From the NCBI RefSeq assembly GCF_011386835.1, contig NC_088794.1, positions 65,984,506-66,048,505 on the forward strand: DNA of 64,000 nt, given 5' to 3'. This DNA is from Chrysemys picta bellii. Lineage: Eukaryota; Chordata; Testudines; Emydidae. Positions 21,866 to 33,245 of the stretch are shown one piece after another; the stretch's first letter is position 1, and every line of letters begins with the position of its first letter. The notes beneath the pieces were generated by a model. That model searched no databases and had not been told where the DNA came from. It was given only the letters and a program-made list of their open reading frames with translations. A program made the position numbers and the translations under genes.

Positions 21866-22850
21866 TCAGGGTGGATGTAGTCCTCTCCCAATAATATATG
21901 AGGAGGTGTCAATTCCAGGAGAGGAAAAGCTGCTTCTGTAATGAGCCAGCCACTCCCAGTCCCTATTCAAGCCCAGATTAATGGTGTTAAATTTGCAAAT
22001 GAATTTTAGTTTTGCTGTTTCTCTTTGAAGTCTGTTTCTGAAGTTTTTTTGTTCAATGATAGTGACTTTTAAATCTGTAATAGAATGACCAGGGAGATTG
22101 AAGTGTTCACTTACTGGCTTATGTATGTTACCATTCCTGATGTCTGATTTATGTCCATTTATTCTTTTGAAGAGGGACTGTCCGGTTTGGCCAATGTACA
22201 TGGCAGAGGGGCATTGCTGGCACATGATGTCATATATAACATTAGTGGATGTGCAGGTGAATGAGCCCTTGATGGTGTGGCTGATGTGGTTGGGTCCTCT
22301 GATGGTGTCGCCAGAGTAGATATGGGGACAGAGTAGGCAACGAGGTTTGCTACAGGGATTGGTTCCTGGGTTGGTGTTTCTGTGGTGTGGTGTGTAGTTG
22401 CTGGTGAGTATTTGCTTCAGGTTGGGGGGTTGTCTGTAAGTGAGGACTGGCCTGCCTCCCAAGGCCTGCGAGAGTGAGGGATCATTTTCCAGGATAGGTT
22501 GTAGATCATGGATAATGCGCTGGAGAGGTTTTAGCTGGGGGCTGTATGTGATGGCCAGTGTTGTTCTGTTATTGTCCTTGTTGGGCCTGTCCTGTAGTAG
22601 GTGATTTCTGGGTACCCATATTGCTCTGTCAATCTGTTTCCTCACTTCCCCAGGTGGGTATTGTAGTTTTACGAATGCTTGATAAAGATCTTGTAGGTGT
22701 TTGTCTCTGTCTGAGGGGTTGGATTCATTACAGTTTGCATAGATTTTTAATGTTGTTTCTTTATAAAAGATTTTGTCAAATGCTGCAAAACATGAAATCT
22801 TCTATTTTACATCAATCTTATCTGGTTCTTGAAGCTGATTTTAAAATAAG
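21866..22850 (-). pseudogene. Penelope endonuclease domain (GIY-YIG) remnant
   Basis: A 259-codon frame starting at an internal Met (22645) carries a Cys-rich linker (CSKPRCLLCPH) and a GIY-YIG nuclease module: 'YDIMCQQCPSAMYIGQTGQS', then 'LFKRINGHKSD', then the conserved His-Ser-Ile region (GHSITDLKV), and a C-terminal LNRDWEW. The same frame continues upstream without a Met to about 22800 (..KLQYPPGEVRKQIDRA), with one in-frame TAG near 22805. In intact elements this domain nicks the target for reverse transcription. With no RT domain the copy cannot move on its own. It is remarkably undecayed for a truncated element. Confidence 0.88.
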
Positions 22851-24058
22851 TTTAATATAGAAATCAAGTATTTTTAAATATAAATCCAACAACAATTATC
22901 TGTTAAATACTTCAGATTCCCCTTATAATATAAGGGGAAAAAATCATTCCTTCTAGCCACAGTTAAGGTAACTTTTACTTCTTTTATATTAAAAATACCT
23001 CGCTGCACGCCACTCTCAGGCTGTTTTGTGCGCAAGTAATGATTAATTTACTGCAGTGGTCAAGTGCACTACTCTGCCTGTTCTAATACCTATTGATGTT
23101 AATAGCAGCCTTTCCATTCAGTGGGACTTCTCACATGCTTAAAATTAGGCACATACTTAATTAGCTTGCAGAATCAGGGCCCAGACACCATTCTGTTGGA
23201 TTCTAATATACTGTATTTTAAGCGTTGTAGGGCAGTGTGTTCTGTAGTGTCTTTTAGAGGAGATATATAACTGAAGTCATGATTGCTTATGGTCATTAAT
23301 GATCTCATGGTAGTTTTTACCAGAATAGGGCAGTTAATACAAGTGTCCTGACAAGGGCTGTCATTTGCTATGCAGCAAGGGGAGCAGTTGTCCACCCAAT
23401 CCCAGACTTTTCTTAGGTCTATATGAGCCATTATGTTTTCCTCTTTCTCCCCCCAACACCCAAGCCTTTGCATAATAGAATATAATCACTTATAATGTTC
23501 TATATGCTGACTGCTACATCCCCCAATTTTTTCTGAAACGATTCCCCAATCGTGACTGTGTTCTAAATTTCCACTGCTACTTCTGCTACAAAAGCAATCT
23601 CACTTGCGTCTTAAGCTCATACTGAGGATTGCTGCACACTGTTAAACAGCTGATGTGTTTCACCAGAGGTGGCTGCATCTCTTTCCTGGGCAGTGTGATT
23701 CTTCTGTATAGTTTGTAACATACTTTGAGAGACTTCTGGGTAAAAATTATTATCAAAATCTATTTTTATTAGTTATTACAGTATAGCGCAGTCAAGTCAA
23801 TCCTGACAAGAATTGCTGTTGGGCATATGTGCCTACTATCACGCCATCAATTAAACCAATGTAAATACTAAGTGTTGAAGGACTGGGCCCTTAATATGTA
23901 CTCCAGAAAAGATTGGTTTTTTTAATGTGCCCATGTTTTATGGAATTGGATAGAGTTACAAAATTTCAGGGTACAAGATTGCCAGTAGTTTGATCACTAT
24001 TCCCTTATCCACCATCTCTTTTGAAATGACTGGAAAATATAATCAGAATCAATCTCTT
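22851..24058. other. Gene-poor intergenic sequence
   Basis: A/T-rich sequence in which I see no gene. A short 'ttagcttgcagaatcagggc' block (23160-23180) resembles the ends of common amniote short repeats. No RNA gene or intact element was found. Confidence 0.55.
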
Positions 24059-24315
24059 CGACTGTGTCTCTACTATGAGCAAGGGGTGTGATTCCTTTGC
24101 TCGTGTACACATTGTTGCGCTAGCTCTCACTGAACTAGCGTGAGCATAAATAGCAGTGTAGCCGTCGTAGCAGGGGTAGCATCAGCGGAGGCATGGCTGA
24201 GCTGTGCCGAATACATACCTCCCTCGTTTGGTCTCAGAATGGCTAAGCCATGCCTTCCCTGCCTCTTCCTGTGCTACTGCAGCTACTCCGCTATTTATAA
24301 TCAGACTCCTAGCCT
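24059..24315. mobile_element. hAT-type MITE fragment ('tgtctctacta..' family)
   Basis: The left end 'ctgtgtctctactatgagca' is followed by 'gtgtgattcc..gctcgtgtacac', 'gcgctagctctcactgaact' and 'agcataaatagcagtgtag'. The same words in the same order appear at 28261-28584 ('tgtgtgattcccagcttgtg', 'tagacaaaat', 'ctagctcattaaaaatagtg'), so both belong to one family whose ends read (g)tctacact. No clear target duplication was found. Confidence 0.55.
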
Positions 24316-25333
24316 TAGTTAATAGATGTAGCTCCTCTGAAAAACTTCAGGGTGCTCTCCCTGCCCCCTAAAGGTCAGAGATGTCTAATTATAGATCAGC
24401 CTCTGTGCTGAGTTACATTGATGTAAAACTAGAGCAAGTCAGTTGATTTCATCTTGTCTAAATTGAGAATTTGGACACTTGAAGTCATATAGGAAATTAC
24501 AGTCCAGGGATCAGAAGGACAGAGGTTTAATGTGGAGTGACTCCAGAGTCAAGAAATTCAGGCAATACTATAAACATATTATTAATTATTATTTATATAC
24601 TACAATGCAAGAAGCACAAACATCATTTTACAATCCATAAATGTACTAAGCTAATTATGCAGTCTCTGTTCCAAAGTGTTTATGAGCTAAAAAAAGGCGA
24701 GACTGGGTAGCATACAGGACAATAGAATATAGTACGAGTACATGATGACTATTAGTCCTAACAACTACGATGCTTCGTGATACAGAAGGTTTTTCAGGAG
24801 CTTGTTATAGAATGAAGCAGATTATTAGACAATCTGTCCTAAGCACAAGGGGTGCACAAGGAATAGAAGGAGGCACAAACTTCTTAAATTAAAACATGGC
24901 CACTTTTGGTAATGTGCTTAATTATGTTTAAACAGCACATTTCACATGAACAACAAATAAGAAATAATATATGAGAAACTGCAGTTCAATTATTATATTT
25001 ATTACATTTACTTTCTCTTAATATTTCAAATCTAATTTGAGCTCCATCAGCAGCAGCTCATGGAAGAGACTAAATATTGAGACCTCATCAATGTCAGGCT
25101 GGACAGTCTCAAGGAACTTAGTGCCACTCAGTCTCTTTCCTTCCTGCCTTCCTTCCTCTCTGTCTTTCTCAAGCTACTGGTTAAATTGTTCTTCCCAAAG
25201 ACATTGACGATATTAAATTAGAACACTGTGATTAGTACCTACTCCTGTTTGCTAGAGTGTCACAGCTGGCATATTCCAGCCAATGACTGAAATAGTCACT
25301 CTGCTTTAGGGCCTGTCTTCTGATTGCAAGGTT
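24316..25333. other. Intergenic sequence
   Basis: No gene is seen. A weak 'ctgagttacattgatgtaaa' dispersed-repeat piece lies at 24407-24460 and a (CTTC)n-like pyrimidine tract at 25132-25170. The rest is unassigned A/T-rich DNA. Confidence 0.55.
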
Positions 25334-25462
25334 ATTAGAGAGAGAAGGTGGGTGAGGTGACATCTCTTATTGGAACAACTTCTGTTGGTGAGAGTCAAGC
25401 TTTTCAATTTATAGAGCTCTTCTTCAGGTCTTGGGACTGACATGGCTACAACACTGCAATCA
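25334..25462 (-). mobile_element. Penelope-like element tail, second family
   Basis: The minus strand reads 'gttgtagccatgtcagtccc', then 'gacctgaagaagagctc', then a decayed stem, then 'gaaaagcttgactctcacc', 'aacagaagttgttccaataa' and 'gtcacctcacccacc'. The same order closes the decayed Penelope element at 50631-52782 (52688-52782), so this is a solitary tail of that second family. A hammerhead-like CTGAAGA..GAAA core is recognisable but degraded. Confidence 0.7.
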
Positions 25463-25631
25463 GCAAGGTTGTCACTTCCATTAGTAATCAGGCTAATTAT
25501 GGATTTTAGGGACAATAGTTGCTAGCATGTGGGCTACTTCCCTTGTTGCCGATAGCACTTTGGGGTTATTTAAAATGAAAATGTATCCTGTCTGGATTTC
25601 AGATTTTGGACGTCATTCTGTTACCTGCCTT

Positions 25632-26175
25632 CAGGGCCGGCTCCAGGGTTTTGGCCGCCCCAAGCAGCCAAAAAAAAAAAAAAAAAAGCCGCGATCGCGA
25701 TCTGCGGTGGCAATTCAGCGGAAGGTCCTTCGCTCCAAGCAGGAGTGAGGGACCGTCCGCTGAATTGCCGCTGAATAGCTGGACCTGCCGCCCCTCTCCG
25801 GAGTGGCTGCCCCAAGCACCTGCTTGCCAAGCTGGCAGGGCCGGCTCAAGGCACCAGCCCACCAAGCTTGTGCTTGGGGCGGCACCTGGAGGGGGGCGGC
25901 GCGGCGCTCTGGCTCCATCCGCCGGGGAGAGTGGAGCCCCGGCCGGCTCGCTGCTCTCCCCCCGGCGCTCTGGCCACCGGGGAGAGCGGAGCCGCAGTGG
26001 GCTCGCTGCCCTCCCCCCGGCGCTCCGGCCGGTTGGGGAGAGCGGCCCGTGGCCCAGCTCGGCGCCCTCCCCTGCCGCACTGGGGGGGGGGAGCGGGGCG
26101 GCGGGGGGCTTTTTTGCCTTGGGCGGCAAAAAAGCCAGAGCCGGCCCTGCAAGCTGGTGCCTGGAGCTGACCCCG
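25632..26175. mobile_element. Outer non-autonomous hAT element containing a second hAT
   Basis: The left end is 'cagggccggctccaggg', and the right end is a decayed 'gcctggagctgaccccg' at 26175. Flanking 8-mers are cctgcctt (25624-25631) and cctgcttt (26176-26183), 7 of 8 identical. Inside, before the nested element, are an A17 run (25671-25687) and an inverted repeat, 'ggcaattcagcgg' with 'ccgctgaattgcc' (25709-25769). The nested copy occupies 25836-26149. Several long open frames on both strands are a by-product of the high G+C content. Confidence 0.75.
25836..26149. mobile_element. Inner non-autonomous hAT element with internal GC tandem repeats
   Basis: It begins 'cagggccggctcaaggcacc' and ends '..aagccagagccggccctg'. 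A perfect 8-bp duplication, caagctgg, flanks it at 25828-25835 and 26150-26157. The interior carries three units of about 55-60 bp, each starting 'ggcgctc(t/c)gg', passing 'ggggagag' and ending 'gctcg..ccctccccc' (about 25903-26085). G+C is very high. The insertion lies inside the related element at 25632-26175, so it is the younger of the two. Confidence 0.88.
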
Positions 26176-26183
26176 CCTGCTTT

Positions 26184-28260
26184 GCAGTGCCAGATAGTCA
26201 GGCATTCCTGTGACTGCAACCAGTGTGCTTCAACATTGTGTCACAGTGGATTGTGAGCACTTAGAGTGGTTATGGATCATCACATGCTGTGTTGGACAGT
26301 GGAGACAGAGGACATTGTCACACCATACAGCAAGGAGACAGATTGCAATCTGAAAAGTTCCCACTGAGCTGGGTGATGTCAGGCAGAGACTGTTTGCAAG
26401 GTGTCTTATGATTTTAGAAAGCATTTCTCACACCCACAGGAATTTTTAGACGCTTAAACTGTTAGATTGCAGCACTATGGAGTGGACTTGTTATGACATT
26501 TTCAAATGGTACATAACGTGTTCCCATTAAAATGAATGGGAATTTCTCCCATTGACTTCAGCGGGAGTAGGGTTGAGTCTAATCCTGAACTCCAATTGAA
26601 GTCAGTATAAAAGCAAATGCTAAATAGTTTCAAAGATTATCATTTGATTTAGGACAAGGGGAAAACTACCCAGTCCCACAGGAAATTCTTGCATAAGGAA
26701 ACAATGAGGCAGTGGAGTGGATGGATGCAATGCAATGCAAAAGGAGGAATGGGTTTTTTAATTTTATTTTTGCTGAATTCACTGAACTCATTTAAAATTT
26801 ATAAACAGAGGTTCCATTAATTGAAAGTAGCTAAGACTAGGGCTGGGATAATGATATGAGAACAGTGTGCAGCTTGGAAGACTGAACAAGGGGACAATGA
26901 GAGACAACTGAAAAAGGATTCATGCAGAGCAAAGAAGGGAAGGATCATAGTATTGGAGGTCACGATACTGGACAGCTGGAGTAGTCAGATAGCCAGGTGC
27001 CAGTGCTACAGGCTGGTTTGGTTTTGCTATTTACTTGAAGTCCTTTGAAATTGTTTGTCATCCTGATTTAAAACTCCCTTTTACAATGCGTTTCTCTCTC
27101 TTTCCTCTCTAGTTTTCTCCCCTGGCCTTTAGGACCCCACATCTCTTTCCCACTCAGGTAGAATGGAGTTTGGGGAATTGATGATGATTTCTGCACACTC
27201 CAGCAAAAAGCTGATCCTGGAAGTTATTAGATGACTTTTGAATTTTCTCCTTTATTTTCCCCACCCTGATTTGGGAACATGTTACCATCAGTAAATACCG
27301 CAAAATTAATTGGAAGTCAAATCAGTTGCGTTCCCTGGGTGTAACTGAGAACAGATTTTTTCAATCTGTATCACATTTGTTAGGATTTTATAAATACCAG
27401 CTTCAGCAGTTATTCCAGATGCTTTGAAATTTGCTGCTATGAATCTTTGAAAAAAAGTCTGTACTCTTTTTCAAAGAATGCTAGTAATTTTAAATCCCAT
27501 GACTGGAATTGTTGTCAATGTTTGCAGCCAGCCAACTGTAAATATTTTTTGGTTTTGGAATAAATTGAAGCTTGACATTAAAGCACTCCATAATTGAGAG
27601 GTTGTCTCTCAGAAAGTTGCATATTATTTATTAATGGCTGCCAAGCCCAACATAACTATTGTTCTTGTGCTGTCTGCAGTTCTGGTCAATATATATATTG
27701 GGGTTCTGTAAAAGCGTCTACAAAAATGAGTTGGCTCTTCTGGTATAATACTTGTTAAATTTCATTTGTAGCTAGTCAGTGCCAGTTTGTTAGAATGAGT
27801 GTGAATATGATGATCTCATACTTTTATATATATATATATATATATATATTTATGAAGTTTCCTCAAGGACAAATTCTTGGCTTGGTGCCTGGGCACTGTA
27901 TATTTTACCACTTGACATTTTTCAGCATGAAAACATTATGGTCAGTGATGTGGCATTGAGTTTTATTTCCTCTTATGGGTTTCGGTGTTATCAATTCTTA
28001 TCATATTTCAAAGAAATATAGCCCTCATGTTTAAAAACAACATTCTGAAAAGGCTAACATTTTATTGACTCTTTGTTGCTCAATAGAGAATTCTGCTGCC
28101 AAATAAATAGCACAGAATTTTACTGGTCACGTAAAAATAAATAACTAAAAAAGGAGCATTTCTAAATGCTCAAAGTTTGAAGGCCAGATCCTCAGCTTGT
28201 GTAAATCAACATAGCTCTATTGGAGTCAGTGGGGCTACTCCAGTTTACACCAACCTTCTG
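26184..28260. other. Gene-poor intergenic sequence
   Basis: No gene was found. A short palindromic 'gttcccattaaaatgaatgg' / 'cccattgacttcagcgggag' repeat lies at 26519-26600. A (TA)n microsatellite lies at 27825-27850. The dispersed 'cagatcctcagcttgtgtaa'..'ccagtttacacc' palindromic short repeat is at 28182-28252. Confidence 0.6.
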
Positions 28261-28584
28261 AGGCTACATGTACACTGTGAGCTGGGTGGGGGTGTGTGAT
28301 TCCCAGCTTGTGTAGACAAAATCTTGCTAGCTCATTAAAAATAGTGTAGTTACAGTAGAATGGGTGGTGGTGAGTGACAGGATGGTCTAGCCACCTGTGT
28401 ACAAACCTGCCTGGACGCCGGAGGGTACACATGCAGGGTGGCCAGTCCATTGACACTGCTCACTGCTGCCCCTGCTGCCACAGCTACACTGCTATTTTAG
28501 TGCAGCTAGATCACTGAGATCTAGCATGAGTATGTCGATGTGAGGTGGGAGTCATTCCCATCCCTGCAAGTGTAGACGCAGCCT
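28261..28584. mobile_element. hAT-type MITE
   Basis: The left end 'aggctacatgtacact' and the right end 'agtgtagacgcagcct' are inverted copies (13 of 16). The interior shares words with 24059-24315. There is no coding capacity, and I could not define an 8-bp target duplication at the obvious boundaries. Confidence 0.6.
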
Positions 28585-31325
28585 GAGTGTAAAAATCAAG
28601 CAGCGACTGAGTCTTTCATTATCCGCCAAAGATCCGCTTTCTAAAGCTGCATTGTGTATTTTAGGCAGTGCTTTTATCATTAGAAAGTACTAATGTAACA
28701 ACTTGTTTAATGAGCTCCCAATTATTCAGACTTCAGTTTATAAAAATGCAGCTACCAGAATTCTCAGACTTGGTGGGTCAATGCCACATTACACCTCTTC
28801 TTAGGACATTACACATGCTACCACGATGATTCTGGATGTGTTGTAAAATATTACTGATTGCATTTAAACATGCCACAGGATTGCTGCTTGCTTTCATACA
28901 GACCTTTTACATCCTGTGTTCTATAGCATTTAAACTGCCAGAGTAAGGACATTTAGCAGTAGTGTCAGTTCCCAACAGCTCTTCTCTGGCAGACATTTAG
29001 AGCCAGACTGTTCCTTTAAAAGGAAGACCTGCATTTGGGCTCATGCAGAAAGAACACCTCCCAGAGCTCCCCCTCACACAGGAGGAGCATGCCCCCCAAA
29101 CCATGCATTAGGGGGATGCAGAACCTGCTATCATCCACAGTCAGCTAGCTCTGCAGGCTCGTCCTGCCCTCCTTTCTATCCCCTTTGGCATCTTTGAGGA
29201 TGCTGGCAAGGTGCAGCCCTTGCAATCAGAAGAGTCAGGAACTGCAATTGTGCCTGGCTTGTGTTTGAGTGCAGGTCAAGGGAAGGTTCCTCATGCCCAT
29301 CCTGCCTTGGCCTTGCAAATCTACAGACGGTTGAGGCACAATTAGTATTTTTAAAAGGGAAGTTTTATCTGTTCAGAATGTGCTTCTCTGAGAATTCAAG
29401 GCTCTGCTGAGGGTAACATTGGATGGTTCCATTATTGCAATGAACCCTATGTATAATAGGTATGTATCATACTATATTTTAACTCTGTCATAGGTGACAG
29501 ACAAGGAAAAGACCTCCCAGCATCTCTTATGATCATTCAGTCCAGAACTTTTTTAAAAGTGAAGACCAGTAAAATAAATCATCTGTGTATTCCCTATGAA
29601 TGACTGGGAACTAAGGTCCTCTTTTGACTTACAAAACAGGTATAGTAGTACAGTTATTGGCAGCATAGCTTGCAGATGGACCTATACAGGAACTACATCT
29701 GGGAGAGGGTCATTCAGGCTCCATTCCAATCATTCTCTGTGGAGACCGTCAATAAGGGCTACCAGTTAGAGATGGGTGCCCTGGCAGTTTTTGAAAGTTG
29801 ACCCTTGCCTTCGAGGATGTAGACTTGAATGTCAGATTCATTTCATATATGCCGTTGGAGAGGAATAATTTCCAGTTACAATTGATTTAGGATGGATTCA
29901 AACAAGTGACTTGGTGGTGATATATTCTGGGCTCCAGATCCTAAGCATGTGCCAATCAGCCTAACACCATTGGCTTTCTTGGAGCTACTCCAATTAAATA
30001 TAGTTGAAGACAAGTTCCAGCCCTATATCTTATCCCATATCCCAGTACCTGTAGCCATATCATGACTTAAGGGCTAGACAGTTAGAGCTGTGTGCATGTA
30101 GTTCCTTGTGAAAAAAATCCACATGTATGTAAACATCTAATTTACTCATTCAGTAACTCCAGCTGGTGTGCAGTTGTGGGAAGTGCACGTACAAATGGAG
30201 TGACTGGTGATTTGCAAGTGCAGTTACTATGATTGTGTATGCAGTTGCATGTGTATATTAGTTGCACAAAAGCTAGTGTATTTTTGCATGTACTCTTTTG
30301 TGCATGCGGTCAGAAAAAGGCCACATGGGGTTTTACAATATGGCACAGACGCTTTACCATTAATGTTTACTTTATTTTCCCCTTTTTCAGGGGTTGTCAA
30401 TACCAGCTCTGAGATTTTGATGGCAGTGAAGTGATTACTAGTGGATATTTATACCCTTATACTAATAATGTTCTTCTGTAGAACTGCCAGGAGATAGGCA
30501 CAACATCTATTACAAGTCTCAAATTTTTCACCCACGTCCTGTGTCATCACTATCTTAGCCTGCGTTTTTGAAGCAGTTGATGGCAAAAACAAAAACAAAC
30601 AAATCAACAAAAGCCTTAATGATTATTGTTTTATAAAAATCTAGAAACTGCTTTGTATACAGCACAGCATTAGATGCCAGGCCAAACTGTCAGCAAATAG
30701 ACAAAGAAAAACAAAACACACATTATACTACTTATTATATCAAATACTGTATTACACATATACTATTGAGGGTGGAAAAAACTAACTAGAATAATGGATA
30801 AGTAGAAGATAAATGACAACAGCTCACAGAAAGACTAAATGAAAAGTCTGATCAGGGTGGGATTGATTTTGGACATAGTAAAATGAAGAGGCACATTGCA
30901 GAAGCACATTGTTTCATTTTTCACATTCTATAGTGTCTTTGATATTTTAGTTAATCAGTTCATAAAGGATAATTCTGTGTGAATCAGCCAGCGAAAATTC
31001 TACTTGTCCATTTGCCTGGGATGAGTAATGTCTTTTGACTAACAAGTAAAATAACATTCTTTCTTTTCTTTATCATCAAAGTAAAGAATAATTAACAGAT
31101 TTTGCACCTGGCCTAGTAAATTTTCATGATTTTGTGTGATGTTAATATGTGGGTCTTTCCTTATATATTCATTTCCATCTGAGCATTTTGACAGACCATC
31201 TTGTACATGGGATCAGAGAAACTAAGATCAGTGAACAGTGCACAAAATGGTCAGTGATGATCAGAAGTGTCACTGGTGATACCCTGCATGAAGAATTTCT
31301 TCACGACACTGGGAATGGACATCAA
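28585..31325. other. Gene-poor intergenic sequence
   Basis: No gene or intact mobile element is recognised. A short-repeat fragment, 'ctccagatcctaagcatgtg', with a 'cattggctttcttggagctactcc' block, is at 29930-30010. Small frames have no family signature. Confidence 0.55.
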
Positions 31326-31329
31326 ACTT

Positions 31330-31735
31330 GATAAGTCATTGGCAGAAGGACAGACATGTTGGATCTGATTCACAATTAAAAAACAAAACAACCTCCTCCC
31401 AAAGAGTAATTAACTATCAGAACAACTTGCTAACGGATGTGATATTGCAGTACCACCAAAGAGCCTTGATTAGGTCAAAGTCCTTTGTCCTAGGGAGTGT
31501 ACAATGGGGCTCTGACATTGATGGGGTTTCTGGGTGATACCACATATGTTGGTAAGTTGCTCTGTCATGTCATTTTACAATATGATGAACTCTCCATCAA
31601 CTGAAATCTTTAAATCAAGACTGTCTTTCTAAAATACATGATCTAGTTCAACCACAAGTTATTGGGCTTGTTGCAGGATTTCCTGAATGAAATTCTGCAG
31701 CCTTTGTTACGCCAGAGGCCACAGAAGAGATGACA
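31330..31735 (+). mobile_element. CR1 LINE 3' end fragment, interrupted
   Basis: 31400-31440 ('atcagaacaacttgctaacg') and 31590-31735 ('ctccatcaactgaaatcttt', 'aatcaagactgtctttct', 'ctagttcaaccacaagttat', 'tgaaattctgcagcc') match the general form of CR1 3' ends. The same sequence appears reverse-complemented at 56395-56900. About 150 bp (roughly 31443-31590) in between has no counterpart there and looks like an insertion or rearrangement. The copy is non-coding and old. Confidence 0.7.
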
Positions 31736-31883
31736 GTGGACCCCTCTGCCCTGATAATCTATGGGCCTGATTCTTATGTACACCAAGGACCTTTTCCACC
31801 ACTCTGACATTGTAAAGGGGCCTAATAATGGATATAAATGTAAAGTGGTCTACAGGGGCCTTAATGTAAATGAGACTCAGACC

Positions 31884-32028
31884 CAGGGCTGCCCAAGGGG
31901 GGGGGGGGCAAGTGGGGCAATATGCCCCCACGAGAATATAGTATTCTATAGTATTGCAACTTTTTTTTATGGAAGGGGCCCCCAAAATTGCTTTGCCCCA
32001 GGCCCCATGAATCCTCTGGGCAGCCCTG
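31884..32028. mobile_element. Non-autonomous hAT MITE (same family as 17600-17768)
   Basis: It begins 'cagggctgcccaagggg' and ends 'ctctgggcagccctg'. A perfect 8-bp duplication, ctcagacc, flanks it at 31876-31883 and 32029-32036. A run of G (31897-31908) follows the left end. The interior (cacgagaatatagtatt, gcaacttttttttatggaag, gccccaggcccc) matches 17600-17768. It is a clean insertion of 145 bp. Confidence 0.9.
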
Positions 32029-32036
32029 CTCAGACC

Positions 32037-33009
32037 TCTATGAATCTATGGTCTCACACTTTTGTAAATCTGGAGTAACTCCACTGATATCTAGGGCAGT
32101 ATATATGTGGTGTAAAATGGGTGTGAGACCATAGATTCTACTTGTTAGCATATCAGTCTGATGACTTTGTGCAAGAATCCAGCTCTGAAGAGCAGGATTT
32201 ACTTTACTCAAATAGAAGACTAAATGTAATCCTGTACTCAAACTTTAAACTTGATTGAGTTTCAGGGTTCTTTTTACATGGTGGATCTTTTAAATTTTTG
32301 GTTTTGCTGGCAGAAATGAAGAAATTTGTAGAACAGCCACAATTTAAATGGACAAAGATTAACTTAATTTCCTGAAAATGTTTTGTTGTTCAGTTTTCTA
32401 TACAGAGCTGCTTAGAACTTTCATGCCAATAATCAGTTATTGAAACAATAATGAAAATCTTTGTCACAAAAAGAATATTAGTCTTGAATGCAGTTGCTGT
32501 GGATTTCCTTCCTGACATTCTGGAAGGATTGAGGTAAATGTTTAGAAGCATCAGTTAGTTAGTCTTTTCATATGAAGTTGAGGCAGTCCCTGTATTTGAA
32601 CCCTGGCTGTAAAAGTGATGCCTATGCACCCTTGTCATGTAAATAAAAGTCATTTCTTTAGCCTGGATATTTATCCCTCCACAGTGTGAAGAGTGTATCC
32701 CCATAGAGGCCATCCGAGAGCCTTTCAGAGCTGTTTGTCTGCTTGCAGCTTTCCATTTGCCACCTCCTCTGCCATCTTGTGATGCACTACTCTTCCCACA
32801 TGTTGTATAAATTCTAGCCATTTAGTTCTTCTCATCAGGGAACAGCTGCTTCATTCATCAAGAGAGGAAGCATGGCTAGTGGTAAAAGTGGAGGATGAAG
32901 AGTCAGGAGATCCAGGGTCTGTTCCCCTTTAGTCATTCACCTTACACATGGTATTAAAGGGGGAAAGATTTTTAGGGTTAGTGTAGTAATGAGGATGCTC
33001 AGTATACAT
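32037..33009. other. Intergenic sequence with SINE and short-repeat pieces
   Basis: A 'taaatctggagtaactccac'..'gtgtaaaatgggtgtgaga' short repeat is at 32060-32130. A tRNA-SINE-like head, 'catggctagtggtaaaagtg'..'gagtcaggagatccagggtc', is at 32870-32935. No gene is seen. Confidence 0.5.
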
Positions 33010-33245
33010 TAGGGTTGCTAACACCCTTATTACAAGGGATGTCCCCTATTTCTTCATCTCTGTACAACAAGATCAGGAGTTGCTGAGTGTTGCAAAAAGC
33101 AACAAGAAATATCCCTGGTGAAGGTAGGTGAGTGCTGCTTATTATTAGTTATTATTAATCATAATAATTATATCGGGAGGAGGGGTGAGGTGGGGGTGCT
33201 AAGAAAACAGTCCGATATTTCTGAAATACAATGTTGGCAACCCTA
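33010..33245. mobile_element. Non-autonomous hAT MITE
   Basis: The left end 'tagggttgctaacaccc' and the right end 'aatgttggcaaccct' + 'a' are inverted copies. A perfect 8-bp duplication, gtatacat, flanks the unit at 33002-33009 and 33246-33253. The interior has an A/T-rich 'ttattattagttattattaa' stretch and a G-rich stretch. There are no coding frames. Confidence 0.88.

Larger units (their letters stand above)
21608..22850 (-). mobile_element. Penelope-like retroelement (Neptune-like), 5'-truncated
   Basis: The minus strand holds the C-terminal part of a Penelope polyprotein (see 21866-22850) followed by a 3' tail. That tail contains 'ctgaagaagtgagg', 'acccacgaaagcttatg' and 'ctgttagtctttaaggtgcc', matching the tails at 632-834 and 1303-1436. 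The 5' end is truncated near 22850, where the frame meets stops, so the reverse transcriptase is absent. Confidence 0.85.

Noticed and set aside
25599..26256. Overlapping open frames of 100-216 codons on both strands
   Set aside because: They coincide with two nested GC-rich hAT elements, where lack of A/T removes stop codons. The predicted products are Pro/Ala/Gly/Arg-rich without domains.
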